Counted from the first letter of the stretch, positions 1 through 14,060 are shown. The stretch is 64,000 nucleotides of DNA from Saksenaea vasiformis B4078 (GCA_000697055.1 JNDT01002304.1:1-64000), one strand, 5' to 3'. Translations and numbers: made by a program. The notes: generated by a model from the sequence alone, not told the origin.

Positions 1-3000
1 TCGGCTTGGATTCTGGAAAAGCCTTATACTGGCTTGTTGCCTGCCTTCCTGTAGTCCATGTGCACGAAAGTGCACGTATCGCCGTAAATAATACGGTTTG
101 ATACTTAAGGTAAGCGAATCCCTATAGTCTCACTAATTTTCTAATCATTTTATTAGGTTCGTTATTAATCATTCATACTTCACAAGTCATTCATCTATCA
201 GAAAAGTCATCCCAGTCAATTCTATACTGGATACCATTTTTAATACCATGCGTCACCGGTTAAGGGTAGGTTTTTCAAGCTTTTTATACTATTAGCTGAC
301 TTCAAAACAGTGCACCATAGGTCACCGTAGTCACGCGGTCAAAAGAAGGCTGATGATGGACGGCTTTGGCTGTCCGAAGGCAAATCCTTTTCGTGGTTAC
401 CCTCTGCCGTGATATGGTAGCTGGTCAACGAACGAGAGAAATACCAGCAGCTTGCTCATGTGCACTATCTGCGCTGTTCAGATCTTTTCAGAGTTGGAAA
501 TAGTTTGCCATGCAACAATGGCATCGACACGATTTTGAATGCATTTACACATCGTGATCGTTCCTGGTTGCCTTACTCAAATTCAAGGGAAGATTTTGAT
601 TGCTACAAGGCCAAGTTAAAGTGACGCACGAAATGAAGCTAGCTTAACTTGCAATCTCTTAACCCATCACTGGTGGGCCATATCAGGGTAGTATAACTGA
701 ATGGCCTCCCAAGTCAAAAAAGCGGCGCTTGTCCATCACCATATTCTATTAGTGCAGATACTATTTATTGAATAAATTTGTACGCTTACCTTCCTCCCCG
801 CCTCATCAACCTAGACACATTCGCTATTGGCAACAAACCTGGCCAGTGCTTTGTGACATCCCTCTGCAAATCGATTCTCTTACCCATGAGCCCCACGCGT
901 TCCTTCCTGACCCATCTTACACGTCTACCCCTTCCAACGACTTTCTTCTCTGGCTCTCGAGCCCATCTACCCCTACCTCTTGAACTTTGACCCATTTTCC
1001 CCATCCCTCTCTTTTCTCTTCCCCTTCTATTCTTCTCGACTATCGATTTTATTTTCTCTTGTACTGTCCTTTTTTCCCCTTCCACTAGCAAGGGTTTTTT
1101 TCCTCGTATTCTACTTTTTGTCTTCCCCCCCGCAACCAGGCTAGAGCGAAAATGCCATTAGGTACAGCGTTCACAGTCTTAACAAATAATAAAATTCAAA
1201 TTTAACGAATTTTCACGCTACTCTATGTAAATTATGCGCCCCATCAAGAGCCAAGCTTGCGCTAAGGAGGAAATCGAACATGCGGTCATTAGTTCATCAA
1301 TTGGCGATAAAATAATATTCCACTTACATCAACCTGGTCCCCAGATGAACGCAGATTTATTTCAGCAGCATAAAAATTCATTCACGATTAGTAAATGGAA
1401 GATACTTTGATGTCGCTTCACTTACCCCCGAGGGGCGTAGCCGCCCAATGATGGCAGCCTGCCCCGCATCTGGCGCGATGGGGGGCGGCAGTGGAGATTA
1501 TACTGACAATACTGCCACTTTGGGTTTTGACGCCGTGCAGGAAGACTTGAAGCGATGCAACATCTGGCGAGGTCCTGTCGTGGAAGTTGGATAACCCAGT
1601 TTGCGATAATACTTGCTTACCTGGTGGTGAACAAGGGGCTACACCACAGCCGAGACGGTTCGGGAAAGAGGTCATGCAGGCTAAAGAATAGACATAAAAA
1701 CATGAATAATCCTGTACGTATATAAATTGACGTCCTTACTGGGGATGCCTTTTTGAAAAATAGAGCCAAAGAATTTAAAAATGATTCATCCGTGCTTTTA
1801 AATGCGGATCATTTTTGGATGAAACCTTTTCTTACCTTGAGCACATTTTTACTGCTTTCCGACAGAATATTGGGAAATCCATCACTGAAGTACCTCAATG
1901 CAAAGATAATGTTCTTGCTTCAACAGAAAGTTTGCCTTACCTTGAGACATTTTTACTACTTCCGGAAGAATACCGAAAAACCATCGCTGAAGCACTTTAA
2001 TGCAAAACTGAGGTTACCCAGGCGCGAACGATTTCTTGGATTAACGCAAATTAACCACTTCTTCACGCCAAGACGCATCACATAGTATTTATTTGATGCA
2101 AACGCTCACTGAAAATCTAGTATTTGCTGTTTTGCTTTTTATATTCACATTACTGGTGTTCAGCATATTTGGGAAATATCCGAATGTTGGATGGCCTCTG
2201 CCCAGGCTTGATACTCTGTAGGATTTTGGCATACCCGTTTCGATTGAGATATTATTCTTCGAACACCAGACTACAAGTTGAAACAACCTACTGAATGGAC
2301 GTATATTGTGCGGGTGTTTGCACAGAACCCAATTATGGAGAATGTTACGAGGGTACCGCAATGTTAGCTGATGACTTGTTTTCCGAAACGGCGCAAAGCA
2401 TATCTCCGTCACACGAACGGATTCGGACGCATCACAACAGGATCGTTAATAATCCCAAAGCGCGTATATGTATCGTTACAAATGAATTTTACTGCATCAA
2501 TATGAAGGACCAAAAGTGCTCCTGGAAAGGCTATCGTCTGCTAATGCACCGGCAGGTAAATGAACAAGCTCTACGTCACAATCCTAATCATAGTAATTTT
2601 TCCGTCATTGGGTTTTCATGGGTTTCTACAGGCTTTTACAACCCTCTATGGGTCAAAAAGCCTTCTGTATGTATCATCAATTCATTTACCAAATTTTTCC
2701 ATGCATAGCAACCAATCGTGATCACCCTACTGCTTTTAATCCCAGATGGATCCAGTAACAAATAGGATCAAGTCAAAACAAGTAAACCGCTGATGTTCTA
2801 AATTGAAGTTTGGCATCAGATGAGACAGAATAACATTTGTGAAGGTTCGAAACACTGGATCACCTTGCTCTAGGATAAGAGGGGTCACAGTTCAACAGAT
2901 GACCACAACCCAGAAATAACTTTGTTACTCAAGTAATGATCTGTAACATGACAGGGAAAAGGGACGTTGAGCGGAAAATCGCGAGTTGCGGGGTTCCAGC

Positions 3001-3296
3001 GGTGGCGTTTGAATGGCGGAGTGTGCTGTAGTTTAGACGGAATTTGTTTATTTTACCCTTACCCATCCGAAAAGAGAATTATTTGCACGAAAAAGTTGAA
3101 GAATGGCTTTAAATTAGCGTGTATAATTGATAGGGAGGATTACAGAGTAACCGAAACGTATTTAATGACAAATTGACTAGTGACCAGAAACAGAAAGATA
3201 TGGCGATCTGCTAAATTTTTGTACGAGGTTCCATGGTTACGCGATCGGCTGATTGGTCGATCCGATAGCACCTTTTTCTTTTTTTTTCCCGTACCG
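1..3296. other. Gene-poor stretch
   Basis: I recognise no gene here. Open frames are short, lack family resemblance and are interrupted on all frames. The only structure I can support is an imperfect 105-bp tandem duplication near 1.8-2.0 kb, described separately. Composition is mixed and lacks the long A/T homopolymers that mark introns of real genes further along, so this reads as decayed accessory DNA. Confidence 0.5.
1831..2035 (+). repeat. Imperfect tandem duplication, 105-bp period
   Basis: A block beginning cttaccttgag at 1831 recurs at 1936, with matching downstream stretches (atttttact, then atcactgaagta against atcgctgaagca, then tgcaaa). The offset is 105 bp, exactly 35 codons, and both units share one reading frame on the plus strand (YLE...ITE against YLE...IAE). 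This suggests the remains of a protein with 35-residue repeats. The frame closes with a stop at the end of the second unit, and no third unit was seen. Confidence 0.5.
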
Positions 3297-3307
3297 TATA
3301 AAAAAGG
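3297..3307 (+). promoter_or_regulatory. TATA box of the Kre9-like gene
   Basis: The sequence tataaaaaagg lies 53 bp before the ATG at 3360, followed by a pyrimidine-rich leader (ttctcgcgttgttgtctctt). It is a well-formed fungal core promoter that supports the chosen start. Confidence 0.6.
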
Positions 3308-3359
3308 ATTATTTCTTCACCATTTTCTCGCGTTGTTGTCTCTTCCTCTCCTTTAAACG

Positions 3360-4208
3360 ATGAAGTCCATTCTTGCCACCATTGCCGCCGTTGCCCTCAC
3401 TGTTGTCAATGCCGGCAACATTGTCAGCGTTACCAACCCTCTTGAGAACCAGAAGTACAAGGCTGGTCAAGAGATGACTATTTCTTGGTAAGAGCAGTTT
3501 GAGAATCCTTTTCTTTTATATACTTAAATCATCTTAGGATTCAACCCACGCTCGAGACCATCCCCAAGATTGTCCTTGCTAAGGGTCCCGCAACCGCCCT
3601 TCAAATTGTCGGTGATGTTGGCTCCAATGTAAATGCTAAGGAGGGTCAGTTCAAGTGGACCATTCCTGCCAACACTCCCCCTGGCAATGACTGTACGTGT
3701 TTTATTTGCTTTTCTAGGACTTGCTCCTGACACATTTACATTAGATGCTCTCGAATTGGGTGTTTCCCCCGATATCAGCTACACTGGTCACTTTACCATT
3801 GAGGCTGGTGATGGTACTCGTAAGTAGATTGTAAAAGAAAAAAAAAGAAATCCCGGATATTGATACTTTTGTTTAGCTTCCAACAGTTCCAGCTCGACAA
3901 CCGCTGCTTCCGGTAGCTCCACCGCCTCCGCTACCGGCTCTGTAACTACTTCCGCTTCTGCCACCTCGGTCGCCACCTCGGCTACCACCTCAGCTACCTC
4001 CTCGGCTACCTCCGCCGCCACCTCTGCTACCACTGCCCCCACAACTCCTGCCAGCAAGCCTCCTTCTAGCACCACTGCTGGTTCCTCTACCGGTTCTGCT
4101 ACTTCTAGCACTGCCGCTAACCAGCCTACCAATGCTGCCGGCAAGGTCAACCCTGCCGCATTGGGCGCCCTTGCTCTTGCTGGTGCCGCCGCGGTTGCCT
4201 TGATCTAA
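3360..4208 (+). CDS. GPI-anchored Ser/Thr-rich wall protein, Kre9/Knh1-like N-terminal domain
   Basis: Four exons (3360-3487, 3538-3692, 3745-3819, 3877-4208) join in frame to 229 residues. A cleavable signal peptide (MKSILATIAAVALTVVNA) is followed by a compact beta-sandwich of the Kre9/Knh1 N-terminal family, with the typical openings ITNP-like (VTNPLENQKYKAG) and MTISW and the ending GHFTIE. The last exon encodes a long Ser/Thr/Ala-rich stalk, then a hydrophobic C-terminal tail (ALGALALAGAAAVALI), as expected for a GPI-attachment signal. Proteins of this class sit at the cell surface and are linked to wall glucan assembly; the exact role is unknown. The introns are 50-57 nt with clean GT/AG ends. 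The start is supported by the TATA box and signal peptide. It stands alone, with more than 3 kb of gene-poor DNA on either side. Confidence 0.85.
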
Positions 4209-7200
4209 ATCCGACATTGGTAGCACTAAACATTGCATGGCGTGCTTTTGTCATACTTAATTCATATTCTTGTTCCGTTCACCCCTGTGCAGATAAATTA
4301 TTGACTAATACTTGCAATGAGTAAAGTAATTAAAAAAAATCACCTCTACTTTCTCTATAATGGTCAGTTACCGTCCTTTTTTTTCCGGAAGGGTTTGACA
4401 TTATGTCATGCAGATGTCGCTTTTCCTTTTCAATGTGTCATATGCTAAAAAAACCTAACCTGGAAACAGGTCTAAGTTCCCTTACAGCATAAAACGCCTA
4501 TTATAACTTGGAGCCTTTGTGTTCAAAATGTGACATTAACATTTTGGTCACCAGCAAAAGAAAACTTGGAGAAATTTATGCAGCTTAGAATCCTATCAAC
4601 TCGATGTAAGGAGGATGGCGATAAATATTCAACTCAAGCATATGCCATCATCTGCAAGGCACAATTTGTCGTGGATAAGAAGCACACTTCTGTATAATAT
4701 TGCCTAAAGCAGTAAGACAGCGACGGTACGAACCGAGAATTTTGGATCTGAGACCAAAGACATTCATTATGCTAGTAAGAAAGTCTGCTACATTAGCTGG
4801 CGTTTCTAATGGAATGAAAAGTTTGTAAACGAAACGCTGGACCTGGAACATCCACCGTAAAATGGTATCACCAATTAAAATTTGTCTGGTTCTAACTTTC
4901 GTACCTCTTTTCCAAAATTAGTCAAAGTGACACGTAACACTAGAATACTCTCCTCCCCCCTTTTCCTCGGCGACCCGAAATGATTTTGGTAAAATATACC
5001 GACAAACTCTCATCCTTCCGTATCTCCCCTCCTTTCGATCGGACACGCACTACATACGAGTTTGGAAATTAGGGAGAGAGGACTGGCCTTACGCACCGAC
5101 ATACGGGTGGCTTTGGACTGTGGCTGGCGCCTGGTTCTACGAAGAAAATAAAAAAGTTTTAGAGAAATGGTTTCCTTCTGTGATACTAGAATCCCACTCA
5201 CTAATATGATCCTGTCTTAATATGGAGGAAGCATGACCCGTTAGTAGTCTATGCAGATCTCGATACTCACAGGCGTAAATCATGCATTATTGCAAGATGT
5301 AATTCTTCTTCCTTAAAAACAACTTCTACAGAGATCTGAAGAAAGCGCCCACCAGGCTTTGATAGTATTTGTCTATACGAATAAATGTTTCCATTCAAAT
5401 GAGTGAAAAGCTTCGTTGTGACACGCAAATTACAGTACTTCTCATGACTTGGACAACTGAATTTCCCACTGCAGCACATGCAAAAATAGCTAGGCTATTT
5501 TTGGCTTCGTGCAACGATCAGGTTCGAAGGGGTGGCCGGACCGGAACGCCAAAGAGCACCAGCCAACCTTCCCCTTCCCAAATGCAAAAACAGAGGATAT
5601 GCAGCCAGAAGTTGTGTATTCTGTTCTAAATTTTGGCGAGGCAATTCCAACGCTTTTAAATTCATTTGCCGATGAGGAGTTCCAGACGCTGATACGTTCG
5701 TACTGGAGCAGATAAAGGCATGTAATTGTCTCCCTACGATATATACACTGCTACATCATGCCCTTACGCTGTGAAAGAAAACCAAGGATTACTACGTTTG
5801 CTCCTGCAGTGGGAGTATGACTTAACCTACTGAAATAATTGCGTTGGCTTATAAGGCGGGCATAGTCGTATGGTCCATCGGATATCCCAATGTCAAGAGA
5901 AAGAGGTCTACGGGACGTGCTCCAGTGGATAGTATAGTATCTTGTAAAAAAGAAGGATTATTATAGACGGGAATCATGAGAAAGTAAAAAATGAGCAAGA
6001 CCCGGGCGAAACGTTGAAAGATGATGCCCATCACGATCCAGTTGTATGCATTAGCCAGCGTGTCCGCTCTTCTTTTCCAATGCTACTTTTCTACTGGTTG
6101 CAATGAATGCACAGAAGTATTACTCCAGGATCATTCAATTATGTTTGACACATCTTCATATACAAAGTTACGTCCCAATTTGACAAATAGTTATGCAACG
6201 TCCGAGTACCTCTCAATGTCCCAAAAAAAAAAAAAAAGCATGGAGCTATCTCAAGGAAAGCCATGATGTACAAGAAGAATCCTTGGCAAAAACAAAGGTT
6301 CGGAGGTTTGCTTCGTGAACATCATAAGACTGGGAGACATTGTCCATCGACTTTATTCATACGATAATCACCTTACTGTGTGTAGTATCAGTAACTTTAC
6401 ATTTCACATCTGAGAACAATTTGATAAGTCAAGTATGACTGTATTACGCAAAAATGTGAGATCCTGTTAAAGAATCCCCGATCATGTGTGGGCCGGCAGC
6501 TGCTACGACAGGAGCTAATCGCTTGACCTGCAAATGTATAGGCCATAGCGACGCTCCAGGAAGCATATCATTTCCCGGTTGCTAAGTTGGAAACAAACGC
6601 AAAATCGAGAAAAAAGAAACAGCTCTGCGATACCTAAACAAACTCTTCGAATCAAACAATCAACCGTTGATGAATTCTGCGAACGCGCGTTACCAAAGCA
6701 AATTTCTTTTATTACCATGTTAGATTATGTTTGAATCCTTTATTAGTAGTCAGGGTTCATCATATATCTAGGACACAGGGATGTGGAAGGCACGTTTCTA
6801 TGCATCCTTAATGCATGGTTTCTTTTCGCTTACATGAACTGAATATTCATAGATAGGAAAATCCATTGATGTGGTTTAGATGAATGAGTAGAGTGTTTTT
6901 GTTTGATGTTTTACAATAAGAGATCGTATACTCTTATCGAGATACACCAAAAGGAACGCTGTATGTAACGCTTCCGGACGTAACGTTATCCTGCGCCTGT
7001 TGTCATTACTCCGATACAGACCCTGATAACATATCATCCATTTGTCAACCCCTGCATTGAAACGCTTACACAAATTTAGTTCATACATGGTCCCTGATAA
7101 ATAGGGAATCAGCAGGATTAAGAAGAAGTAACCTCTCGGGAAAGAGCAAACAGTTTTCGACGCGAGCCGGTATTTCGTAGCGTCTACAACCCACGTTGCG

Positions 7201-10200
7201 TACAGAACTGAAAGAAGACATTCGCCACCTCAATCGTATCAGCGCATTGTCTCTGGGGTCCCTTAGCATCTGTGATCTTTAATTTGCGATTTCGTGCTAT
7301 TCCCACGACAATTACACTGGTAATCGCATTAGAATTAAATATAGATAAAGTTCACCATCGTGAATGGGTGATCTCAACCAAATTAGAAGTGAGGACAAGC
7401 TTTAGTTACACAGCGTAACAAGAAATACTTGCAGTATGAGATTACTCCATTGGTATGAGTGCTCTTGGCATTGTTGTTAACATCATAAAAATAGTACAAG
7501 CTTCGGTTGAAGCAGCAGGTGACATGGTGTGGAAGGGTAATTACATGCTTCTCGATTTTCCTTGACTTATCGTTCTGTACAATGGATGATATTTCTCATG
7601 GCCGAACTGGCCCTCTTCCTTAATACGTTTGCTAAGATAACCGATCCCGGACCATTATTTCTCATTAACACGTACTTTGTATGAGTTCGTCAACATAGTC
7701 TTTCATAGATCATTGTCGAGTCATAATTATTTATTCGCTTCGATTGCACACTCACTCTCCCAGCGTTGTATTGTGAATCTCAGTTAGGAAAACGCCAGAA
7801 GATCCTTTGAAACCGCAATTTATTTTGGAAAAGGCGACAATGTTATTAGAATGACTCTTCTCTATAATCGGTGTTTGACAGCGGGGACGCTATTGCAACA
7901 ATTCAGGCGCCTGAGTCATTGCCTCCAATCTTAAATGTACTCAATTGGGTGGAAGATATGCGCCTGCACAACCTACGGACCAATTCTAGAGGTAACAGAG
8001 CCTAAACGTCAAGAGCCGGAGCGAGTTCTCAATATAACCGCGCTCGCGGTATGCAGACTGGATGCCATTATGTCGTGTAATGTCCCTCGCATTAAAGGCA
8101 AACCACTCATAGATTGGTGCATTTTCAGTCTAGTAAGAGCATATATTGCATGTTTACAGTGCTGAAGTGTATTAAGCAAACTACGGATCCTGTGGTTGCG
8201 GTGCAAACATGTAGTAACCTGCAAACTAAGATGTCATGGTACTGATGTGAAGAGTGTTCGCTGGTCACTTCTTCATCAGTTTCTTCGCTGATAAGTACGT
8301 GTCTGATAAGCTTTGGTACCATTTGTGCTTGCAGTTGTCAAAACGTGTATAAGAGCAGGCCGCAGAGGAACAGATAACACCGGGTTTTGAATGAGCGTTT
8401 GCAGCAGGTAATAGTATCTTAGGTTTAGGTCGAATAAGTTTTGGGCTGGAAACTGATGCATAATTTGCGTAGAACAACGCAAAAAAAATTTGTTCAATAG
8501 ACAGTAATATTACAGTACGGTTAAAGTCGAAACTATCAGCAACAGTTGCAGTCGTAGAGACTGTACCGAATCGCAAAAGAGGATCTGTCGTGTCTGACGA
8601 CACATAACTGAGAGAAGTGTCAACAATTTAGCATTCATCCATGGGCGCATCAAGTATGACAACAGCTGTCATTGTTTCTAATGTCATCACTGACGTTGTC
8701 AAGGATCTTCGTTGTCAAGGTCATCCTTATTGTATCAGTCTCGTGACTAATCTCTCATCGTATGTATTTGTAACGGATGGCGAAATATATGCAATTCCCA
8801 CAAGGTATCTTTCTCCACATTTCTTACACATCTATTTTGTCGTTCTTGTTTTCTCTTTCAAAATAAAGCAGCTATAGCGGAGAATACCGAGGAAGATGTC
8901 GATCTGGATGTACAAGAGTTGTGGAATGGCTGCATTAGCATAGCCGACTTCACGCACATACAGGAAAATCAACATGTCTGTTTGTTGAGCAGATCTCTTA
9001 GAGACATACATTACACGGTCACCTATCCATCCATCCCAAGAAGCCAGTATGGCCCTGGGACAATCCCTCTGCATGTTGTATATATCGCACTTGTTAAGTC
9101 TTCGACGGCCTGGGTTACTGCAATGCGACCAAATCATCCAGTAACATGCTGGTGTCCCACGAGTTCTTCATGATTACATCAGGCTGATGGACAATTTACC
9201 AATATTTCCAATGTTGCCGCAATTCCCAGTCTAGCTTAAACCACTGCTCTTTTCTGATACATGCGTGAGTCCAACATGTAAATTACTATTTTAGTGTTAT
9301 CATCAAGTGGTAAAAACCGGAACGACTACAGTTTTCTGTTTGCGAAGTTGCAAATGAAGGAGAAACCTAAAAAAAAAAGGCGTGCCAATCTCTATACACA
9401 TCGTGTAGGTATAGCAATCTGTAAGTATAGCAATCGTTGGGTTTTAGACTGCAGCTTGCTTCGGAATTAGACAACTACATGCGGTCACGTTGATATAGCC
9501 GTGTCTTGAAGTGCCATACGCACCGCGAAATTTCACAGCGGTATAATATTTATCGGATCTCACGTATACGAGGAGATTCAGTCTTGCACGAGTAATCCGA
9601 TATAAGAACCTTTTCAGTGGACCTCAACAGGCATCGTAGTCTTTCCAGAAGGGACGCAATTCGAGATAGAACTACCATATACGACATTGCAATCACTATT
9701 ATGCTGTAGATCAGCAGTACGCTCTTCATATAAACAGTATTGTTAGATTTCCGTGAAACGTAGCATCATTGTTGCAAAAGCACTATTGTTTCTTAGCCAA
9801 TTAATTTACTTGTTACGTCAAAATTGAGCAACTGCAATGGCCATCTTCCCATCTCTGCGTGTAAAATGATATTGACACCGTCTCTTATCACGCTCTTTGG
9901 CTCTTTGGTTCTTTGGTATGTTTTTTTCTGTAACGGTTGATTTGATTTACTTTCTTACTCCTTTGATATTCTATAGGTATTGGATAGCTTGCGCAATCAA
10001 ACTGCAAGCTTCAAAGCACGCAGAGCAAGCCACACCATTGGGCCGCAAGCAACCCCGTAAGAAAAATGGGTTGGGCCTACGCGCCCGTTGAAGTGCCCAG
10101 GTATGGATTACAGCCAAACGCGGATTCTAATGATTCATCTTATGCCCGTGAAATTTTCGCGGTCCGTAAAGCACCTCATGTCCTGATTCGACTTCAAGTC

Positions 10201-11283
10201 GTCGTAATCTTTTCAACCTAATAACACATACGACCATTGTCCGATATAACTGTCTGAAGTGCGCAAGTGTGTATTTTGTCTGCCCCACTGACTCTGTAAA
10301 AGGTAACGATAATTGAACGAGAATGCAAGTAATCGACAAGTTACATAGTGATGGGGATTAGACCTGCTGCGAGAGCACAAATAACTCAATGGTCAGCTTC
10401 TCGCAGCACTCCACGAGAAATCGCGTAGGAAGTAGTTAGATAGACGGTCCAAATAGACGGTAGATCTATCTTGTTTGGTTTTCAACCGTGGAGATTGTAT
10501 GTTCAACGGTAGAGCACTTCTTATTCCTGGTGTGCCGTTGAAGTGTTGAAGGCAAATGAAAATCGATCGGCGAGATCTTTAAACGTGGAAGCAAGGACAA
10601 ATCGGGCTGAGGCGATTTCAACCAGCTTGGTACACTCCGCGGAATAAGTCGATACGTTTTCCAAAAAGTCGTGTCGTATTTACAATACAATTGGTACAGT
10701 CATGGTAACATATTTTTGAAGATTGTGTACCATTTCGTTTCGCGCTGTATATTCCAATTGCCTACATAATAATGGTTTTATTATTAAATGCCCATGTTGT
10801 CTGTTCATAGTTATAGGGTGAGTCTATTTTGGAAATGTGATTGTCTGGTTTGCCCGTTTTACAGCTTATTTTTAGAGAAAACGTTGCGACCAGTTTGGAG
10901 AAAATGCGCCGCTAAATTTCGGCACCATTATTGTTGTTCTTCGGGTGGTAGATGAAAAAGAGAGATGGCACGTGTAGTAAAAGTAATTTAATGTGACACG
11001 GGCACATGCGATGTGGTTTTGCGGGAAACTGATCTACAGACCCCAAAATAGGTGGGTGATGCCCGTGCAGATGCGAGGTTGAAAAATGGTATGATGGTAC
11101 TGTTTTATTGGTCAGTCGATAAAGTATTGTTGAGTGACGGCGTGAAATGGAAAGGATCGAATGAGCGGCTCATGCATGCCTCGTGCACCTTCATCTCCGT
11201 ACACGTTGAGTGAAAAATCTTCCGTTCTAGCCAGCCAATGAAATCGACTCAATTCTGCACACACAGAAGGACACGGACACTTT
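4209..11283. other. Long gene-poor stretch with relics
   Basis: Seven kilobases with no recognisable intact gene. All open frames are short and unconvincing. One minus-strand frame near 4.65-4.85 kb resembles the C-terminal part of the PD-(D/E)XK-like family seen at 45.9-48.1 kb, and another near 5.27-5.48 kb may be similar but is weaker. Base composition is even and homopolymers are rare, unlike the gene island to the right. Confidence 0.5.
4648..4851 (-). pseudogene. Possible relic of the PD-(D/E)XK-like family (C-terminal part)
   Basis: The minus-strand frame reads FQVQRFVYKLFIPLE... ending FGLRSKI. Its spacing and residues recall the frame at 15343-15735 (YMFQKVKAFCIP... ending LMKSKI) and, more loosely, the C-terminal exon of the gene at 45.9-48.1 kb (ARFHLFRLPSD... 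VLLQIK). No flanking exons could be assembled. This is a pattern match by eye, so confidence is low. Confidence 0.22.
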
Positions 11284-11293
11284 TATAAAAAGG
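11284..11293 (+). promoter_or_regulatory. TATA box of the Ecl1-like gene
   Basis: The sequence tataaaaagg lies 61 bp before the ATG at 11354, followed by a CT-rich leader (tttctctccttccttctcc). This supports the start chosen for the short downstream gene. Confidence 0.6.
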
Positions 11294-11353
11294 TTGGATC
11301 TACACTTTTTCTCTCCTTCCTTCTCCACACATATACACTCTGTGCAATAAACA

Positions 11354-11779
11354 ATGAGCGACCTTAACTGGTGTACCTATTGCGACAAGTCTATCAGCTC
11401 TCTCTCTGTAAGTAAAACGGAAAACAGCAGTATTGTTCTGTTTTTCTGACTCTCTCTCTCTCTTTTTTTTTTTTTACAGAATTCGCTGTACTGCTCACAG
11501 GAGTGTCTACGTGCAGACGCACTGCACCATCATCCTATGCTTGGCTACGATTATGCTGAATTTAAAGATTTTCCACGTTCATCGCCCGCGTTATCACCAT
11601 CGACAACTACTTCAACTTCACCATCGATGTCTCCCATTCCTTCATATACCTTACCGTCACCTCATTTCTCACATACACCGCCACCGGCCTTTGAATTAGG
11701 TGCACCATTGGCCTCCAAAAATCATCAATTACCCTCGTTAACATTGACACCCAACAAACGAACAAGCATCTATTTCTAA
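11354..11779 (+). CDS. Ecl1-like small zinc-binding protein
   Basis: Two exons (11354-11407 and 11480-11779) give 117 residues. The N-terminus has CTYC, then after the splice LYCSQEC: the paired CxxC...CSxxC arrangement of the Ecl1 family (life-span regulatory factor family; in fission yeast the Ecl proteins extend chronological life span under starvation and sulphur stress). The rest is a Ser/Thr/Pro-rich, low-complexity tail without further domains. The 72-nt intron has a strong GTAAGT donor and a T-rich acceptor. The zinc motif is split by the intron, so only the spliced product carries both halves. Function beyond zinc binding is inferred from the family. No functional neighbour is visible. 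Confidence 0.7.
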
Positions 11780-13991
11780 GCAAACATTCCCAAACCCACT
11801 ACGTGTCCCACCCGTCCTCCAACCCTTGAAAGGAAAAAAAAATAAGAAGTGTACATACGCCATGATCTACCCCATCCCCTTTGTCCCTATGTAAAGAAAC
11901 ACCCTATAAAAAGAATAAATTGCATCATCCTTTTCCGGAAAAACTATACTTTCGTCACGCCATTTGCTTGCAGAGATAAATCGCATGTTTGTTGGATAAC
12001 ATCCGATTCGCTCGGAGGGGCGGAGACAAGAGACGCGACAACCCGATGTGTGACAGTGAACACCAAAACATTTTTGACAAGAAAATGAACCTGTTCGAAA
12101 AGCAAGATGCGCTAACCAATGATGTGTCTTATGGAAAGCAAATTACATGTAGGGCTGTTATGTGTGGGGTGACGAAATTAAAAAAAAATTGAAAGGTGTC
12201 AATGCATGGATAGGTGAAATGCCATGTAGATCATGGGTAAATTGACGTATGACAACTCGATAATCATGACAAAATAAGCGAATTCTTGTTGCTCCGTTTT
12301 AAAGAGCATCATACGATAGCTCTGTGCACCATAACTTCTAACAGAAAAGGTCGAGGCCCTGAAAGTTCCCCGTTTCTATGCTTTCATGACGCCACATATC
12401 AAATCTTCAGAAACCGACTGCTATGAAGCAATAAAGAACAATGCACTTACGATGATTTCATGATAACAAGATCCATTCTTAACCATGACACACTATGGCA
12501 GCTGGTTTGAATGTTTGCTGAGAATAAAGTCACAGAGAAGACTGCGAATCAGAAATAGCTTGCATAAAAAAAAGGTTGGATTGTTATGCAGTGTACCCAA
12601 GCTAAATGAAGGGAGTACATCTCTATACATAGCCCATGAAAAAATCGATACTACGGATCAGCATGACAAGTTGCAGTGGATGGATGAGAATAACAACTTC
12701 TTCTTAAAATACATGTTTCCGGTCCATACCATAAATGAATCCTATGTAGAAACCAACTTAAAAGGTTTATCCATGATTTAGAAGACATAGACCGTACGCA
12801 ATCCATCTAAGGAATAGATGACGAAACAGAAAATATTGCTTTTGCTACTCTGTATATGCTGTGTCCACGAAGAAACGAATACTGGGAATTATTTCCTTTT
12901 GGCGTTACTCTGACATTGATATTCGGGTATCCTAACGATGTGTTCGTGTCTAAAATAAACTGACACAAGATGGTCTCAGATAGCAGGATTTGATGGTGTA
13001 TCTGGAAGCATCCATGAGCCATTCTCAGTTCTTTCGACTCTGTATTCATTACCATCCCCGGTAAGGATGTGGATTCATGTATCTGTAGAATCATCCACGG
13101 TTTCCGCTTGTTCGTTCAGGCTGCATGATCTCTGTCCAGAACCGTATTGGTTCTCTCTATGTGAACTTGTTAACCACTTAAGTAAGCAAATGTTGTCATG
13201 CTGAGCATCACCCATTTTCCTGATAGATTCCCCAGACACCGCATCGCCCCAATTCCTCTACAGACCGTTCAAAAATTGTCCAATCAATGGAAGCCAATTC
13301 CCTTCTTCACCCGTCCCCGCCGTCTCAGGTGCCAGACTGGGGTCCCACGTTATCATGAGGTCACTCTTCGGGTTGTAGGTTAAGCATCTTCCGTTTATTA
13401 ACCGTGAATGATTTTTTATGCTGCTCAAATAAAGTTTTGCATCCACTGGAGAGACCAAGTTCACGTAAGTTGATTAATCCTCTGACGTAGAATTGATGTA
13501 CTGATGACCTCAGATTCAATTCTTCTTTAGCGCAAACCAGGCTCTTCAGAGCGCAAGATTTTATTTAGAGTAGCGTATAAAAATGATTGAATAAACAAGT
13601 ATTGAGGGACCAAATCCATGCAAGTAAACCGCTTACCAATGAATGACGCGTACTGAAGTTTTTCCTCAGCGCAAGTTTTGGTTGAAGCTCATGACAAATA
13701 ACCGCGACATCTACACAACAACTCATCGCCTTTCGCACGTTCAAACTATAGGCTCCTGCTATGAAGCGTGTCAGACTACATGATCTACATCGTGTAACGA
13801 TATCACAGGACTGATTTCTTCCAGGAAAACACGACGACGTCAATCATAGCAAGCACTCATGATCTATAGTAAGTAAGAAAATGCATACAGTTCCAAACTC
13901 TTGGATCCTGAGGTAAGAGAAAAGATTGGTGCTACATGAAAAGTTGCCCGATTGGATAGAAATCCCGAAGGTCCCTTCTTCCCAGGGATGA

Positions 13992-14060
13992 CTAGTTGAA
14001 GGACGCGGATCCTCGCTTGACGTGGGCATCTTCTATCATGGGAATAACCGGTGACGTTCA
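13992..14060. repeat. Diverged duplicate segment, copy A
   Basis: Shares gaaggac, tcgcttgacgt, tctatca and ggtgac in the same order and spacing with copy B 1,100 bp downstream. On the minus strand both copies keep a compatible reading frame (NVTGYS...RQARIRVLQ against KVTCWS...RQAMICVLQ), suggesting a duplicated exon of an eroded gene. Confidence 0.4.

Noticed and set aside
2295..2708. 137-residue plus-strand frame
   Set aside because: No recognisable domain, no splice-linked exons and a composition like random sequence; not supported as a gene.
3788..4150. 120-residue minus-strand frame rich in Val/Ala/Glu
   Set aside because: A shadow of the Ser/Thr/Ala-rich stalk of the Kre9-like protein on the opposite strand.
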